Shown in pieces: positions 33,470 through 44,882 of a stretch of DNA of 64,000 bases. The translations under genes were made by a program, and so were the position numbers. The DNA is from Histoplasma ohiense (taxonomy: Eukaryota; Ascomycota; Eurotiomycetes; Onygenales; Ajellomycetaceae). The stretch is taken from the NCBI GenBank assembly GCA_017607445.1, contig JAEVHH010000007.1, positions 62,001 through 126,000 of the forward strand, read 5' to 3'. The first letter of the stretch is position 1. Each line of letters opens with the position of its first letter. Under the pieces are notes generated by a model that did no database searches, was not told the DNA's origin, and worked only from the letters and a program-made list of their open reading frames with translations.

Positions 33470-34251
33470 TGTAATGCACTCGTTTATTATTTCCTTATTA
33501 TCTTCGCTTATTCTTACCTCTTTCCATTATACTCTCGCTACCGCTATTTCTATATGTATATATATATCGATGTATGTATTTCGCACATCTTCTTTCTCTT
33601 TCTTTTCTTCCTTAGCGATTAGCTACACTACGCTACATTACACTACTATACTATATTGCTTTACAAATATTACTATTATCTCCGCTACGCTATAAACTAT
33701 CTTCTACTGTTACTCTTCACACTGTCACTACCCCCCTTTTTTAATAAGAGCTGCCCTCAGTGATTGTATAGATTGCTTGCTAGTAGATAATTGCATTCCC
33801 ATATTGTAAGTTCCGCTTGTTGATAGCAGTATATCGATCGCGTCCCCTAGATAGCTTGTATACGCGTTGTTATTGATTTCCTAATGAGATGGAATTGGTG
33901 GATTCTTTGGTTGCTAGAGGTTGTGTGCAGAGAAGCAAAAAGAATTTCTTTCTCCTTGAAGATTTCTCTTCTCTTTTAACTTGATCATCATCAAAGCTTC
34001 TTCCCATCCTGCTGTGATTTTTTATTTTCAATAAAAAATTTTTAAATTTTCATCAGTTTTTAAATTTTCATCAGTTCTCTCTCTCCCTCCCCCCTTTTTT
34101 CGAAATGGGCTCCCTCGGATATCCCAATTTTAAGTAAGTTGTTTCCTCGCTGGCGCTTATCGCGTATTATTGCTGGTGTTCCTTGCCAGTGGTGTTATTA
34201 GTGTTTTTATATTTCTCTTCTCAAATCTTATCACACACACGACAGACAAAT
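33427..34251. repeat. 43-bp direct repeats flanking the family C-derived insertion
   Basis: 33427-33469 and 34209-34251 are identical over 43 bp (ATATTTCTCTTCTC...GACAGACAAAT), including their single CpG. B2 has this stretch once. Confidence 0.88.
33470..34208 (+). mobile_element. chimeric family C fragment: LTR joined to inverted 3' region
   Basis: 33470 to about 33730 is a family C LTR in sense orientation lacking its last 10 or so bases. It is followed by about 475 bp equal to C1 55023-55495, which in C1 lies on the opposite strand relative to the LTR. That part includes the antisense gene's ATG (about 34104), GTAAGT donor and first intron. It is rich in CpG and far less mutated than the B1 sequence on either side. 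Confidence 0.82.
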
Positions 34252-34377
34252 CCTGTAAGCAGAATTGATAATTATAGATGCACAAGAGAAATGAGAAGTT
34301 GAAGCTATATTAGACAAGCATCAATACCACAGTCAAACACAATATCTTGTCAAATGAAAAGATTGTACAGATATAGA
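34252..34377 (+). pseudogene. B1 chromodomain remnant
   Basis: AELIIIDAQEK, EVEAILDKHQYHSQTQYLVK and KDCTDID form the C-terminal chromodomain of family B, with TGA for Trp. It ends at 34377 where the A2f LTR starts; flank ATAGA. Confidence 0.8.
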
Positions 34378-34911
34378 TGTGATGGGTTAGCACTCATTAG
34401 TAATTAATTTACACAATCAACTCCTCTTCTGCATCTGCTTGTTTCTGGCTGTTGTGATCTTGTGTAACTCTCAATGTTCTTCCACTCCATGCTCTGCACT
34501 TGTGAAGTCTCTAATGATTCTTTCATGTAGCTTTTAACATTCTTTTACTCTGTGTTCTGTACTTGTATAGTCTCTAACAATTCTTCTGTGTAGCTTCTAA
34601 TGTTCTTTCATTCTGTATTTCATACTTGTGTAATCTCTAATGATTCTTCTGTGTAGCTTTCAATGATTTTTCTGTTCCATGCTCTGCATTCATATAGTTT
34701 CTAATGATTCTTCTGTGTAGCTCTTAATGTTTTTTCACTCTGCATTTCACTGTGAAGCAGCTTCTGATATTCTTCTGCTCTGAACTTCTCTCTATAAAAA
34801 TTCTCTTTGTATGATCTTTTCTTCTGATTTCTTTTCTCTTTCTTTTCTTAATCAATTCATAATCTGTAATTAGAATAGTATCAAATCATTAATTGAAGTA
34901 CATCTGTTACA
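34378..34911 (+). repeat. family A LTR, A2f 5' LTR
   Basis: 534 bp, TGTGATGGGTTAGCAC...CATCTGTTACA. Confidence 0.9.
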
Positions 34912-35581
34912 TTACAAATTGATTCTTCTGTGTTTAAAACTTGAGTGTTTTGTTATTAGTTCTTACATCTGAGTGTGTTGTTACCAGTTCTTACATCTGA
35001 GTGTGTTGTTTACAGACTCAAGTGTCTAGTTGTTACAAGAGATCTCTTGTGAATCTGAATGTCTCTATTATTAATTATATAGATCATTGTGTCTAAGCAT
35101 CTGAGACACAATTGACTGTATTCTACAAGGCCTGAGTGTCTACAAACTGTAATGCTGTGAATAGTGTTCACAAAGAAGCTTGATTAAGCTTAGCACTGCA
35201 ATACTGTGAATAGTATCTGCAAGAGAATCAAATATCTACAAGTATTTCTTTTCTTTTTTTTTATTATTATTATATGTTCTTAGACATTGAAATGAACTAC
35301 AAACAATTCTATGAACACCCACTGCACTCAAACACAGTGGATGATAACTTAGATCTACAAAGCATTCTTCAGCAGCAGATGCTACAGATGACTGAATTGC
35401 AACAACAACTTGCTGAGATGAACACTTCCACATTCATCATTTCTTCTACACCCACACCTCACAAAAAGCTCTCAAGAGAGAAGCTTTCAATTCTTGACAA
35501 ATACAAGAGAGATCTAGCACTCTACCTTGTGTGGAAGTCAAAAGTGAACATCAAATTGAACATCAATGGACAAGCAATAGA
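34912..35581 (+). pseudogene. A2f leader and gag N-terminal part
   Basis: The leader carries repeats of TTCTTACATCTGAGTGTGTT and the degenerate palindrome near 35180, then a TTA run. gag opens at 35274 (MFLDIEMNYKQFYEHPLHSN) and stays open through LSREKLSILDKYKRDLALYL to ATAGA (35577-35581), where A3r is inserted. It continues at 48858. Confidence 0.85.
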
Positions 35582-36116
35582 TGTAACAGACGTACTTCGA
35601 TTAATGATTTAGCACTATTCTAATACAGATTACAAATTGATTAAGGAAAGAAAGAGAAAAGAAATCAGAAGAAAAGATCATACAAAGAGGGTTTTCATAG
35701 AGGGAATTTCAGAGTGAAAGAATATCAGAAACCACTTCACAGTGAAGCACAGAGCAGAAGAACATTAAGAGCTATACAGAAGAATCATTAGATATTATAT
35801 GAGTACAGAGCATAAGACAGAAGAATCATTGAGAGCTATATAGAAGAATTGTTAGAAACTACACAAGCACAGAACATGAAATGAAAGAATCATTGAAGAC
35901 TATATGAAAGAATCATTAGAGACTACATGAGTGTGAAGCATGAGATGAGAGAATCATTGAAGGCTATATAAAAGAATTGTTAGAGACTACACAAGCACAG
36001 AACACAGAGTGGAAGAACATTGAGAGTTACACAAGATTACAACAGTCAGAAACAAGCAGATGCAGAAGAAAAGTTGATTGCATAAATTAATTACTAACAG
36101 ATGCTAATCTGTCACA
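35582..36116 (-). repeat. family A LTR, A3r 3' LTR
   Basis: 535 bp, TGTAACAGACGTACTTCG...CTGTCACA. Confidence 0.9.
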
Positions 36117-37696
36117 TTATCCCTCTCTACTGAGGTGAGTGAGAACTTGTAGATGTCAAGAGTGGTGGTATCCTCCAAGACAAATATGAGTTTCCAGATC
36201 AGACAATTGTATTCTACTCATTTGATGAGGTATTCACAGCAGTGATGGTTGATTCTATTATCAAGAATTGCTTCAATTTCTCACTCAAGTTTGTTGTCTT
36301 TTTCTATAATGACAGATGACTGCCAATTGAAGATTCTCTGTGAGGGGAATGGATTCTCAGCCGCAGATCAGAGCAGGTTCATATGAAAGATGTCATGAAT
36401 GTTAGATGAGATGTTGAGTTGATAATCATGTGTGTCTAGCACTTTCTTCACTGTATACTTGATGTGGTGATAATCTAGTATATGCAAGAGATGATCTGTT
36501 CTTATATTCTTGAGATTCAGTCAGACTTTGTCTTTTATGTGATATTGAGTTGCAGAACTTCTTCTGATGTTCACTTAATTTTCATAATCTTGCTGAGTGT
36601 TGATTATTGAAGCTTCTGCTCATTTGTGAGCTTTCTTCAGCTTGCTCACAATGTTCTCTGTCATCTGTATGAGGCTGCAGATGTACACAGTTTCTCAGAG
36701 AGTCTCAGAGAAGTTCAGAATCTCTAAGTTGTATTCATATAGAAGAAAGAATAAGCTTACATCTGTTGTAGCAGAATCTCAACTGTTAATTGCAATCTCA
36801 GTATGTGGCAGCAGATTGCTTCAGTTGTCTTGTGTGTAATTGCAGAACTTATGAAGAATATTCTTTATCATTTGTATCATTCTCTCAGTAGCTTCATCAG
36901 TCTCTGAGTGATATGCTGTTGATAACTTCTGTTCAATTCTTAATAATTGACATACACAGACTCAGAGTGCACTGATGAATTGACTGTCTCTATCTGACAC
37001 AATGAATGAAGACAGATCATATATACAATAGAACAGACTTCTGATGAAGACATCTACAACTACTTCAGCATTCATCTTGTCACAGAGCTATAGTATTACA
37101 TTCTTACTGAGTTGATCAACAATGACTAGAATGTTTGTAGAATCTTCACTTTCAGATAAGAAAACTGCAAAATCAATAGCTATATCATATCAAATTTGAT
37201 TGAGAACAGATAGAGACTTCAGCATCCTTTTTCAGTATTCACATCATACTGTCACTGAGCCACAGTGATCACAGTTGCATACAAACTGATGTATATCTTT
37301 CAACATATCTGGTCAGTAGAATTCTTGAGCAATGATGTTGTACATGATTTTGCATTCTGAGTGTCTGATCATCAGTGAGTTATGAATTTCTTGCATGATC
37401 TGTGTTTATAGAGATTCTGAATCAGGGATCCATTGTCTATCATGAAAGTATAAGCAGTTGTCATCATCAATCAAACATGCTGAGATATCTGTTCTTGAAT
37501 ATACATCTGTGGGGAATTGAGGTGCTCTGCTTTGTATGACATCAATGACTTGTTGTCAGAATTCATTTGCTTCTGCTGCTAGTCTTCATTGTTCTTCAAG
37601 TGAGGATTCTTGAGCTCAGAACTGATTGATATATACACAGAGTTTGTCTGATTGTGTAGAACTTTCTATGATTGCAGAGTTGATTAACTGATGCTC
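36117..37696 (-). pseudogene. A3r chromodomain and integrase (C-terminal part)
   Basis: Parallel to A2r 25895-27480 throughout. It is cut at TGCTC (37692-37696) by B2. Confidence 0.82.
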
Positions 37697-37967
37697 TGTA
37701 AGAGATGGTTGTAGGTATAATTATGAGAGTAGTGTGAAGTACACATGTAGAATGTTAAGAAGGTAGCAATCTCTATTATTCAAAGCTAATCACTGATCTT
37801 CTAATATCTACAGATATCAGTGAGCATTATATAGATGATCATCACACACTATGACTGTCTATAATGCTGTGTGCTATGTCTCTTCTCATTAATTCTGGTG
37901 TGTTCTGTGTTCTTCTATTGTCATATAGCTATTTTCTAATATAGATATCTTCATTGCATCTATTACA
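37697..37967 (-). repeat. family B LTR, B2 3' LTR
   Basis: 271 bp, TGTAAGAGATGG...CATCTATTACA. More mutated than its partner at 44612. Confidence 0.9.
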
Positions 37968-38722
37968 ATTATCTCTCTTCTTCAAAGGCCTGGTTCTCAG
38001 AGCTTCTTACTGCAACATGTGAAGTTTGTAACATGTGCTGTGTGGTTAATATTGTATAAAGTTTGCAGAATCAGACTGAATTAATTGTTGAGATTAATTC
38101 TGAAGTGTTGCTGTTTCAGAAGAATGTTTTTTCATCTCTGATGTCAATGCAGTTCAATCATGATTTAGACACAACTTCTGAACCTCTTTTCTTTGACTTC
38201 TACATCAAAAATCACACTCCACTGAAAATCATCACCAACATCACCACTAACAATTTTTTATTAAAAAAGAATACATCAATTTATCAAACAAAGTATGCTG
38301 TATCTTCTTATGTGATTTTTATTGTGAAATTTGAAGTTTTGATTGCATGGTTGCATTTTCTATTTTGGATTGAGTTTTGTGTTGTTGCAATCTCTTTGAT
38401 CAATATTGCAATATTGATTTCAATCTTCAACATCTGTTTTTCTTTCTTGTTGCTTTTGCTTCTTCTCCTCCTTTGAACAAGGTCTTGATACTGATTAAAG
38501 TTATGATAGAATGTCAGAACCAGCTGTTTCTGTTGCTGATTCAGAGTCTATGAAGAGTGATATACTGTCTGTCATCAAGAGCATTTGCTTGAGTTGTCTG
38601 GAGAGATTGCAGAACTCCTCAGTATACTCTTGCTTTGTGAACAATGAATGAATATACTGTCATATCTGTCATATATCAAATAGAAGTTGTGCTGCTATAA
38701 GTTTTCTTAAACTGAGATTGTT
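37968..38722 (+). other. B2 3' region upstream of the antisense frame
   Basis: The polypurine-tract complement ATTATCTCTCTTCTTC lies at 37968. A 137-codon open stretch (38063-38476) ends in a Leu run and has biased composition; I regard it as non-coding or leader sequence of the antisense gene. Confidence 0.4.
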
Positions 38723-39660
38723 ATGAGTACTAATGAGTTTTAGATGCCTGAGTGCTTTCATGAAACTGATCAATCTTTGATTGATGAATTTCATGAGATA
38801 CTGCTCTTCAATGAAGTTTTGAATAAGAGATTTGCTATGTATCAAACTGCTGTTGTGAGGTTTGTACTTGATGTGCAGATCTATAAGAATGCAGATGAGA
38901 TTCTAGAATTCTATATAAACTTTGATGATCTGTTGTCACAGCAGAGTGTGATATTCAATCATAACAGTGTTTCAGAAAGTGTGTTTTCATGTTCTGCTAT
39001 TACATCAGTGTCATTCTCACTGAGTCAAGATCTTGGTATGTTATTTGAGTTGACTGATAATGTAGATGAAGATGAGAAAGCAGATGATTCTGTTGAAATA
39101 TTAGAAAGAAATACAGCAGTATATTGCTGTTGTTGTATTTGACATTTGACAATATTTCCTCATCATCATTGTGAGTCTGCTGAGAGTTGATGTAAAAAAT
39201 GCAAGCACTGCTCAGTGATGAAGCATATCTGTGTTCTGATAAGTTATTATTCAAAACAGATGTTTTTATGATATATAATATTAACTTTCTATTAGATGTC
39301 AGTGAATGCTGTTGAATTGACTCAGATGATTATCAACACTGCTGAGGATTTAATTGTTGCTGATGTGAATGCTTTGAATGTTAATGTTTTGCAGAGTACT
39401 GTGACTGCAGTGATTAGATTCTTTGCTGTGAAGATCTGAGAGATTCAATGAGACAGTTCTTCTGAGACTTCAGCTGAAACACTGATTGATGAGATTTCAG
39501 TGATTACATCACTGATCACAGCTCTCAAATCATTATTGAAATGTTGTACTTCATCAGTTGAGAAAATCTGGAATAATAAGCAGATTTGTCTTGATAACAA
39601 TTTCTTGAATAACACTGATCAAGCTGAAGCAGATCTGTTTTTTAATCTCTGAGTGAAATA
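38723..39660 (+). pseudogene. antisense accessory ORF of family B, CX2CX6C cluster
   Basis: Opposite in direction to B2 gag-pol. From the ATG at 38723 the same frame runs MSTNEF-stop-MPECFHETDQSL to 39142 (acidic, DEDEKADDSVEILE near the end) and, through TGA codons, into a Cys/His-rich part VYCCCCI, HHHCESAE and CKKCKHCSVMKHIC (39191-39232), which contains CX2CX6C. A further open part (MSVNAVELTQMIINTAEDL, from 39297) has heptad-like hydrophobics. Function unknown. The long frame and Cys cluster argue for a real former gene, not a shadow, because no pol domain is encoded opposite. Confidence 0.55.
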
Positions 39661-39849
39661 AATATATTCAACAGTCATTGTTGTCTTCTTTGTTTTTATT
39701 TACTAACTGACTTCTGATAGATTTTATTAAACTGTTCCAAGTACTTCTGACTGTTCATCAAGTTTTCCTCAGATTCCCAAGAATTATCTGTGTTTGTACA
39801 ATCTTTTCATTTGACAAGATATTATATTTGACTGTGGTATTGATGCTTG

Positions 39850-42800
39850 TCTAATATAGCTTCAACTTTTCATTTCTCTTGCATGTCTATAATTATCAGT
39901 TCTGCTTGTGGAATTTGTCTGTTGCATATGTGATAAGATTTGAGAAGAGAAACATGGAATACAGAATGAATTTCTTTATATTACAGCATAAGTTTCAGTT
40001 TGTACATCTGTGTATTATAAATATCAATTATTTGAAAGAGACTCAAGAATTGATGATCTAGTTTGAGTGAGAATTGCAAGATGAATATATTTTTTGCACA
40101 CAGCATTACTCAGTCCTCTATCTTAAAGCTTTTTGATATATGACACTGATTGTAATACTTTTTCTCAGCTGCTTTGACAGCTTCCAGATATTCTTGAATT
40201 TTGTTCTCCACTTGCTTCATCTGTTCCACTTGTTCCATCACTGATTTTGATGCACCCGTGCTTGGGGGTTCCATGTCTATGTGAAGTTCAGTTGGTCGGC
40301 CGATCATTGCTTCAGATGGTGTCATTTTTATCAATGTGTGGCCGATCATTGCTTCAGATGGTGTCATTTTTATCGATGCGTGGAAGGCGTTGTTATATGC
40401 CCATTGCGTCAGGGGAATCCATTCTATCCAATTATCCTGCTGGTAGCTGCAATACATGTGAAGATAATGTTCAATCACCTGGTTCAATCATTCTGTCTGG
40501 CCGTCGATTTGCGGGTGGAATGCTGTTGATAATTTTCATTGAACATGGAGCAGATAACATAATGTTGATCAAAACTTGCTATTTATTAATGAATCTCAGT
40601 TGCTAATAATGTTTGTAGGTAGGTCAAAGTTCTTTGCAATTCTTCATACAATAATATTCATAAGTTCTTCTGCATCTAGCTCTGAAGATGTGGGCACAAT
40701 TATGACTTATTTGATGAATAAATTAACAAATATGACAATAGCATTATAGATTTGACTTTCCTTTTTATTATCTGGCAGGCTCTCAATAAAGTCCATGCTA
40801 ATTGTATGTCATTTCTTATCTGACACTGAATGTGGTTGTAGCAATCTGTATGACTTGTGCTGTGGTATTTTGATGTGTTGACAAACATCACAAGTTCTCA
40901 CATATTCTGCAATCTCATCACTCATATCATGTCACAAGTACTTGTGTTTGATTGCTTTGATGATTTTGTCATATTCAAAATGGCCATCTTGAAGATCATT
41001 GTGATTCATTTTCATTATTTCATGTCTTACAGTTTTGTTTTGTGATATGTAGACTTTATCATCTTTTCTGAGCAGATCATTTTTATCTACTGCTCAGATT
41101 GAATAATTATCTATACTAGTGTCATTCATCTCTAGTCTTCTGCAAAGTTCAGATATGTCAGTATCTCTATTTTGAATCTACAGTAAAAGTTCAATGATAG
41201 ATTCAGCTATCTCTTTGTGATAGACTGTTTCAGACTCAAATATTTTGACAGCTAGAATCTGTGATATCAGAATCTATAGATTTAACTCTGTAACATCTGT
41301 AATCTCATTTTTATCTGCAGATGCATTTTTTATTCTGCAGAGGTTGTTGTTATCAATGACTATAAGTCTCTTTATTCAACAATTTTCATTAGCTTGCAGA
41401 TCTTTTCATATTATCTTGATATATTGATCTAATTTTGTATTTTTTTTTATCTTTAGTGATTTAAAAATTCTCTTATATAGCTTCTCTTGCAGAATAGAGA
41501 GCTTCATTAAAAAAGCTGTGTGTTTTACAAAATCTGAGCAATGACTTGATGTATCTGCAGGATTATTTTTCTCATAATGATGCTCTATTTCAAAATTGAA
41601 TGCTGAGAGCATTTCCATTCAGTGAATCTGACATTCATTTAGCTGCTTTGTTGTCATGAAGCATTGAAGATTGATATGATCAGATAAAACAGTTATTGAG
41701 TGCCTGCTATTATGTAAGTAGTAGTGTCATTGTCTGAAAGCTTCTACAATTGACAACATTTCTAGATCATATATTTGATAACATCTTTCTGTTTCTGTGA
41801 GCTTTCTAGACCAAAATGTGATTGAGTGTCAGTGATCATCATTCATTAATTGTGATATTACTGCAGTGATTGCAGCATCAGATCTGTCTGTTTCTATATG
41901 AAGTTTTCACTGTGGATCAAAATGAATCAACAATGATGCTTTTGTAAAGCATTCTTTTAACTGCAAAATTGTGTGCTTGCAGTTTTCATCTAACTGAACA
42001 GATGTGTTATTCTTCTCTCTTTTCATTTTGTAACCTTTTAACAATTCAGTCAGAGGTGCTGTTATTATTGAGAACTTGTATATAAATCAATGATAGAAAT
42101 TGATGAATTCTAGAAATATTTGCAATTCATTTATAGTTCACAGTTCTGATCAATCTAGAATTGTGTTGATGCAGTGTTTCTCAACAGTAATGCTCTGTAT
42201 GGTAATCACAAAACTCAAAAATCCAATTTCTGTTGCATGGAATGTACACTTACTAAGTTTGGCATATAGTCTTCATTGCCTTAATCGTTCCAGCACATTC
42301 TTAACATGGACGACATGTTCATCAAATGTGTTTGAGTAAATTATGATATCATCAAGATAAGCCATGCAATATACATCTAAAAGATCACTGAGGGCTTTGT
42401 TGATATAAGATTGAAAGATTGCAGAGACATTGATTAGCTCAAAAGATAAGACTAGATATTCAAAGTGTTCATATTGTGTTCAAAATGCTGTTTTTCATTC
42501 ATCCTCTGCTTGTATGCAAATTCTATGATACACATCTCTAAGGTTCAGTTGTATATATATTTTGGCATCTGCTAATCTATCAAGTATTTCACTTATCAAG
42601 GGCAGTGAATATTGATTCTTGACTGTTATTTCATTCAATTCTTGATAATTCATGCAAAGATGCAGGGTTCCATTCTTCTTGAGTGTGAATAATACTGGCA
42701 TGCTGGCTGGACTCTTGAATGAATGTATCCAATTCTTCTCTAATGTCTTTTCAATATATTCTCAGAGGACAGAGAGTTCTTGAGGTGATAGATTATATAT

Positions 42801-43040
42801 TAATTGATATGAGAGTTTTTTGTCAGGTTTGAGCTCTATGACATGATCATGAGATGCATGTTCTGCATCAGGTATGTCTTCTTGAAATACATCAAGATAA
42901 TCTTTATAATCATCTGAAATATTTGGCTCAGTTGCTGCACTCGCAGCTTGTAATGATAAGACAGTGAATATAATATTGTCATCATCAATTAGTGTTGTGA
43001 ATTCTTTAGCAGTATTCAGATGTATATAATTAATATTCAA
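39850..43040 (-). pseudogene. B2 pol: RT, RNase H, integrase, degraded
   Basis: Read leftward: RT from 43040 (YKDYLDVFQEDIPDAEH), catalytic YLDD at 42348-42359, RNase H end near 41580-41700, integrase zinc region near 40870-40920, core, and the 40110-40487 block GHT/GRPTELHIDMEPPS. Integrase carries a 42-bp in-frame tandem duplication at 40298-40381. The chromodomain lies near 39790-39850. Confidence 0.87.
40298..40381. repeat. 42-bp tandem duplication in B2 integrase
   Basis: Two units starting GGCCGATCATTGC at 40298 and 40340, giving IKMTPSEAMIG twice. B1 has one unit. The units differ where the second keeps TCGATGCG and the first has TCAATGTG, i.e. only at CpG. Confidence 0.88.
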
Positions 43041-44506
43041 TGCTTTTCTATAGATTCAGCATCTTCACACTCAGTTGATATCAGGATTTGCAGCTTTCAA
43101 TCACAGCATACTCAAAATTATGTCATATCTGCTAATGTTGATCTCTTTGAAATGGTGGAATTTTTCTTGAAGAATGTGTTCATCATTAATAATCTTCATT
43201 GCAGCTCTTTGTTGTCTATATGATTTAATCTTATGATTATCAACTGCTTCCACTACTTTTGATTTATCTTCTGTCTTTGAGAAATATTTTGATGCTCAGA
43301 CATGAGATACAAAGTTTGCATCTGCATCAGAATTCACTAGCATCCACATCATCAATCATTCTGCTTCTGTCAGCATTCATGTATTCATTGTCAATAATTG
43401 TTTATCTTGCAGTCTAGTTGTTCATATTCCCAATGCAGCAGCTGTTTCTACAATTGAGATTGTTGATTTTTTGCTTGTTGAACTTGATTGTGCTTTTTGA
43501 AGTGTAACATTCAACAATCATTTGCAATATGACCCTTCTTATGACAGTGAGAACACTTCTTCATTCAGTTATATTTATCTTTCTTAGTTTGTTCAGTTGA
43601 ATCTGTTTGTTTCTCTTGTTTCCTCTTGTTTCAACAGTTGCTAGATTTATCAGAATGATGCTGATTTTTTATGAATATCACAGATCTTTCTTTGTGAATA
43701 GCATGCTGTTGCTTCAGCATATTTTTCTTGAGAGTCTGTAGAGTTCAAAGCAACTCTTTGTAGTTCTGAGGCTCTTGATTTCAATGATTGAGTTCTGTGT
43801 GTAATATTTTCAATGCTTTACTATGCAAGTTATCCATTCTTTGTTCTTCACTATATGGGGGTAAGTAGTACTCTCAGTCTTTGAGATATTTAGAGAAATC
43901 ATGTATTGATTGTCATTCTTGTTGCTTTGCATCTTGAAACTTTTGACTTGTCAATCAGTGCTGGTTCTGTGGATTGTTAATTTGCATTTCTAGATGTGAT
44001 AACATATCATCAAAAGTCAACAGTGTTGCTCCTTCACATCTCTCATACAATGATACAAAATTCAACCATTTCTGCTTAATGTGGGTGTTATGATAGAGTT
44101 TAGCATCATTTATCTTGTGTTCTTTCTTTTGATAATACTGATGATGGTATGTAAAGAGAGTCAACATGCAATCTTTATAGTTCTTGAATTCTAACATATT
44201 TTTTTCTCAATAATAGTTCTTAATCTTCAATCTTGATGATGTTTCATTATCATCATCTGTATCATTCACAGATTGATTTTGCAGTGGTTCTGTGATGATA
44301 TTCTGAGTTAATTGAGACTCAATGAGAGTATCTTCATGAATCTGTGCTTCCAACTCATTGAGCTGCTGTTGTGCATGCAGAATAGCTAATTGCTGCTCTT
44401 GTTCACAAATTTGATCATTCAACTGTTGCAAACACACATTGTGATCATTGAAGGCAGTAGAGGATTCAGATTGGTTTTCAAGGAATCTTGCATATGTTGA
44501 GATCAT
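43041..44506 (-). pseudogene. B2 gag and protease, degraded
   Basis: gag from 44506 (MISTYARFLENQSESSTAF, coiled-coil-like Gln/Glu-rich middle), second part 44197-43955 (MLEFKNYKDCMLTLF), zinc knuckle CSHCHKKGHIANDC near 43520-43570, and a protease region near 43320-43340. Interrupted by TGA codons. Confidence 0.83.
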
Positions 44507-44513
44507 CTTGTGT

Positions 44514-44560
44514 GTTTTAACTAATGTTGTGTGTTTTAACTAATGTTGTGTGCTTTATTG
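44514..44560 (-). repeat. two 19-bp leader repeats in B2
   Basis: TGTGTTTTAACTAATGT occurs twice, the reverse complement of the B1 leader unit. Confidence 0.8.
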
Positions 44561-44611
44561 TAGGTGTGTGTAACAACAGATCACTCAAATAAAGTTTAGA
44601 GTGATTAGAAT

Positions 44612-44882
44612 TGTAAGAGATGGTTGTAGGTATAATTATGAGAGTAGTGTGAAGTATGTATGTAGAATGTTAAGAAGGTAGCAATCTCTATTATTCAAAG
44701 CTAATCACTGATCTTCTAATATCTACAGATATCAGTGAGCATTATATAGGCAACCACCACATGCTACAGCCGCCTATGGTGCTGTGTGCTATGTCCCTCC
44801 TCATTAATTCTGGCGTGTTCTGTGTTCTTCTATCGCCACATAGCTATTTTCTAATATAGATATCTCCATTGTGTCTATTACA
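44612..44882 (-). repeat. family B LTR, B2 5' LTR
   Basis: 271 bp, keeps several CpGs lost in the partner LTR. Confidence 0.9.

Larger units (their letters stand above)
37697..44882 (-). mobile_element. B2: complete family B Ty3/Gypsy chromovirus in A3r
   Basis: 7186 bp; 271-bp LTRs at 37697-37967 and 44612-44882; duplication TGCTC (37692-37696, 44883-44887). In its own sense: LTR, leader, gag, protease, RT, RNase H, integrase, a 1.8-kb region with an oppositely oriented gene, polypurine tract, LTR. Confidence 0.93.

Noticed and set aside
33474..33695. Host gene suggested by the CpG-normal, open 73-codon frame
   Set aside because: The sequence is the family C LTR, identical in layout to the C1 LTRs.
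38063..38476. 137-codon frame as a membrane protein
   Set aside because: Low complexity with a terminal Leu run from TTG/CTT/CTC repeats; likely leader or UTR of the antisense gene, and no equivalent was found in family C.
40247..40606. 119-codon plus-strand frame in B2
   Set aside because: It is the antisense shadow of the least mutated integrase block.
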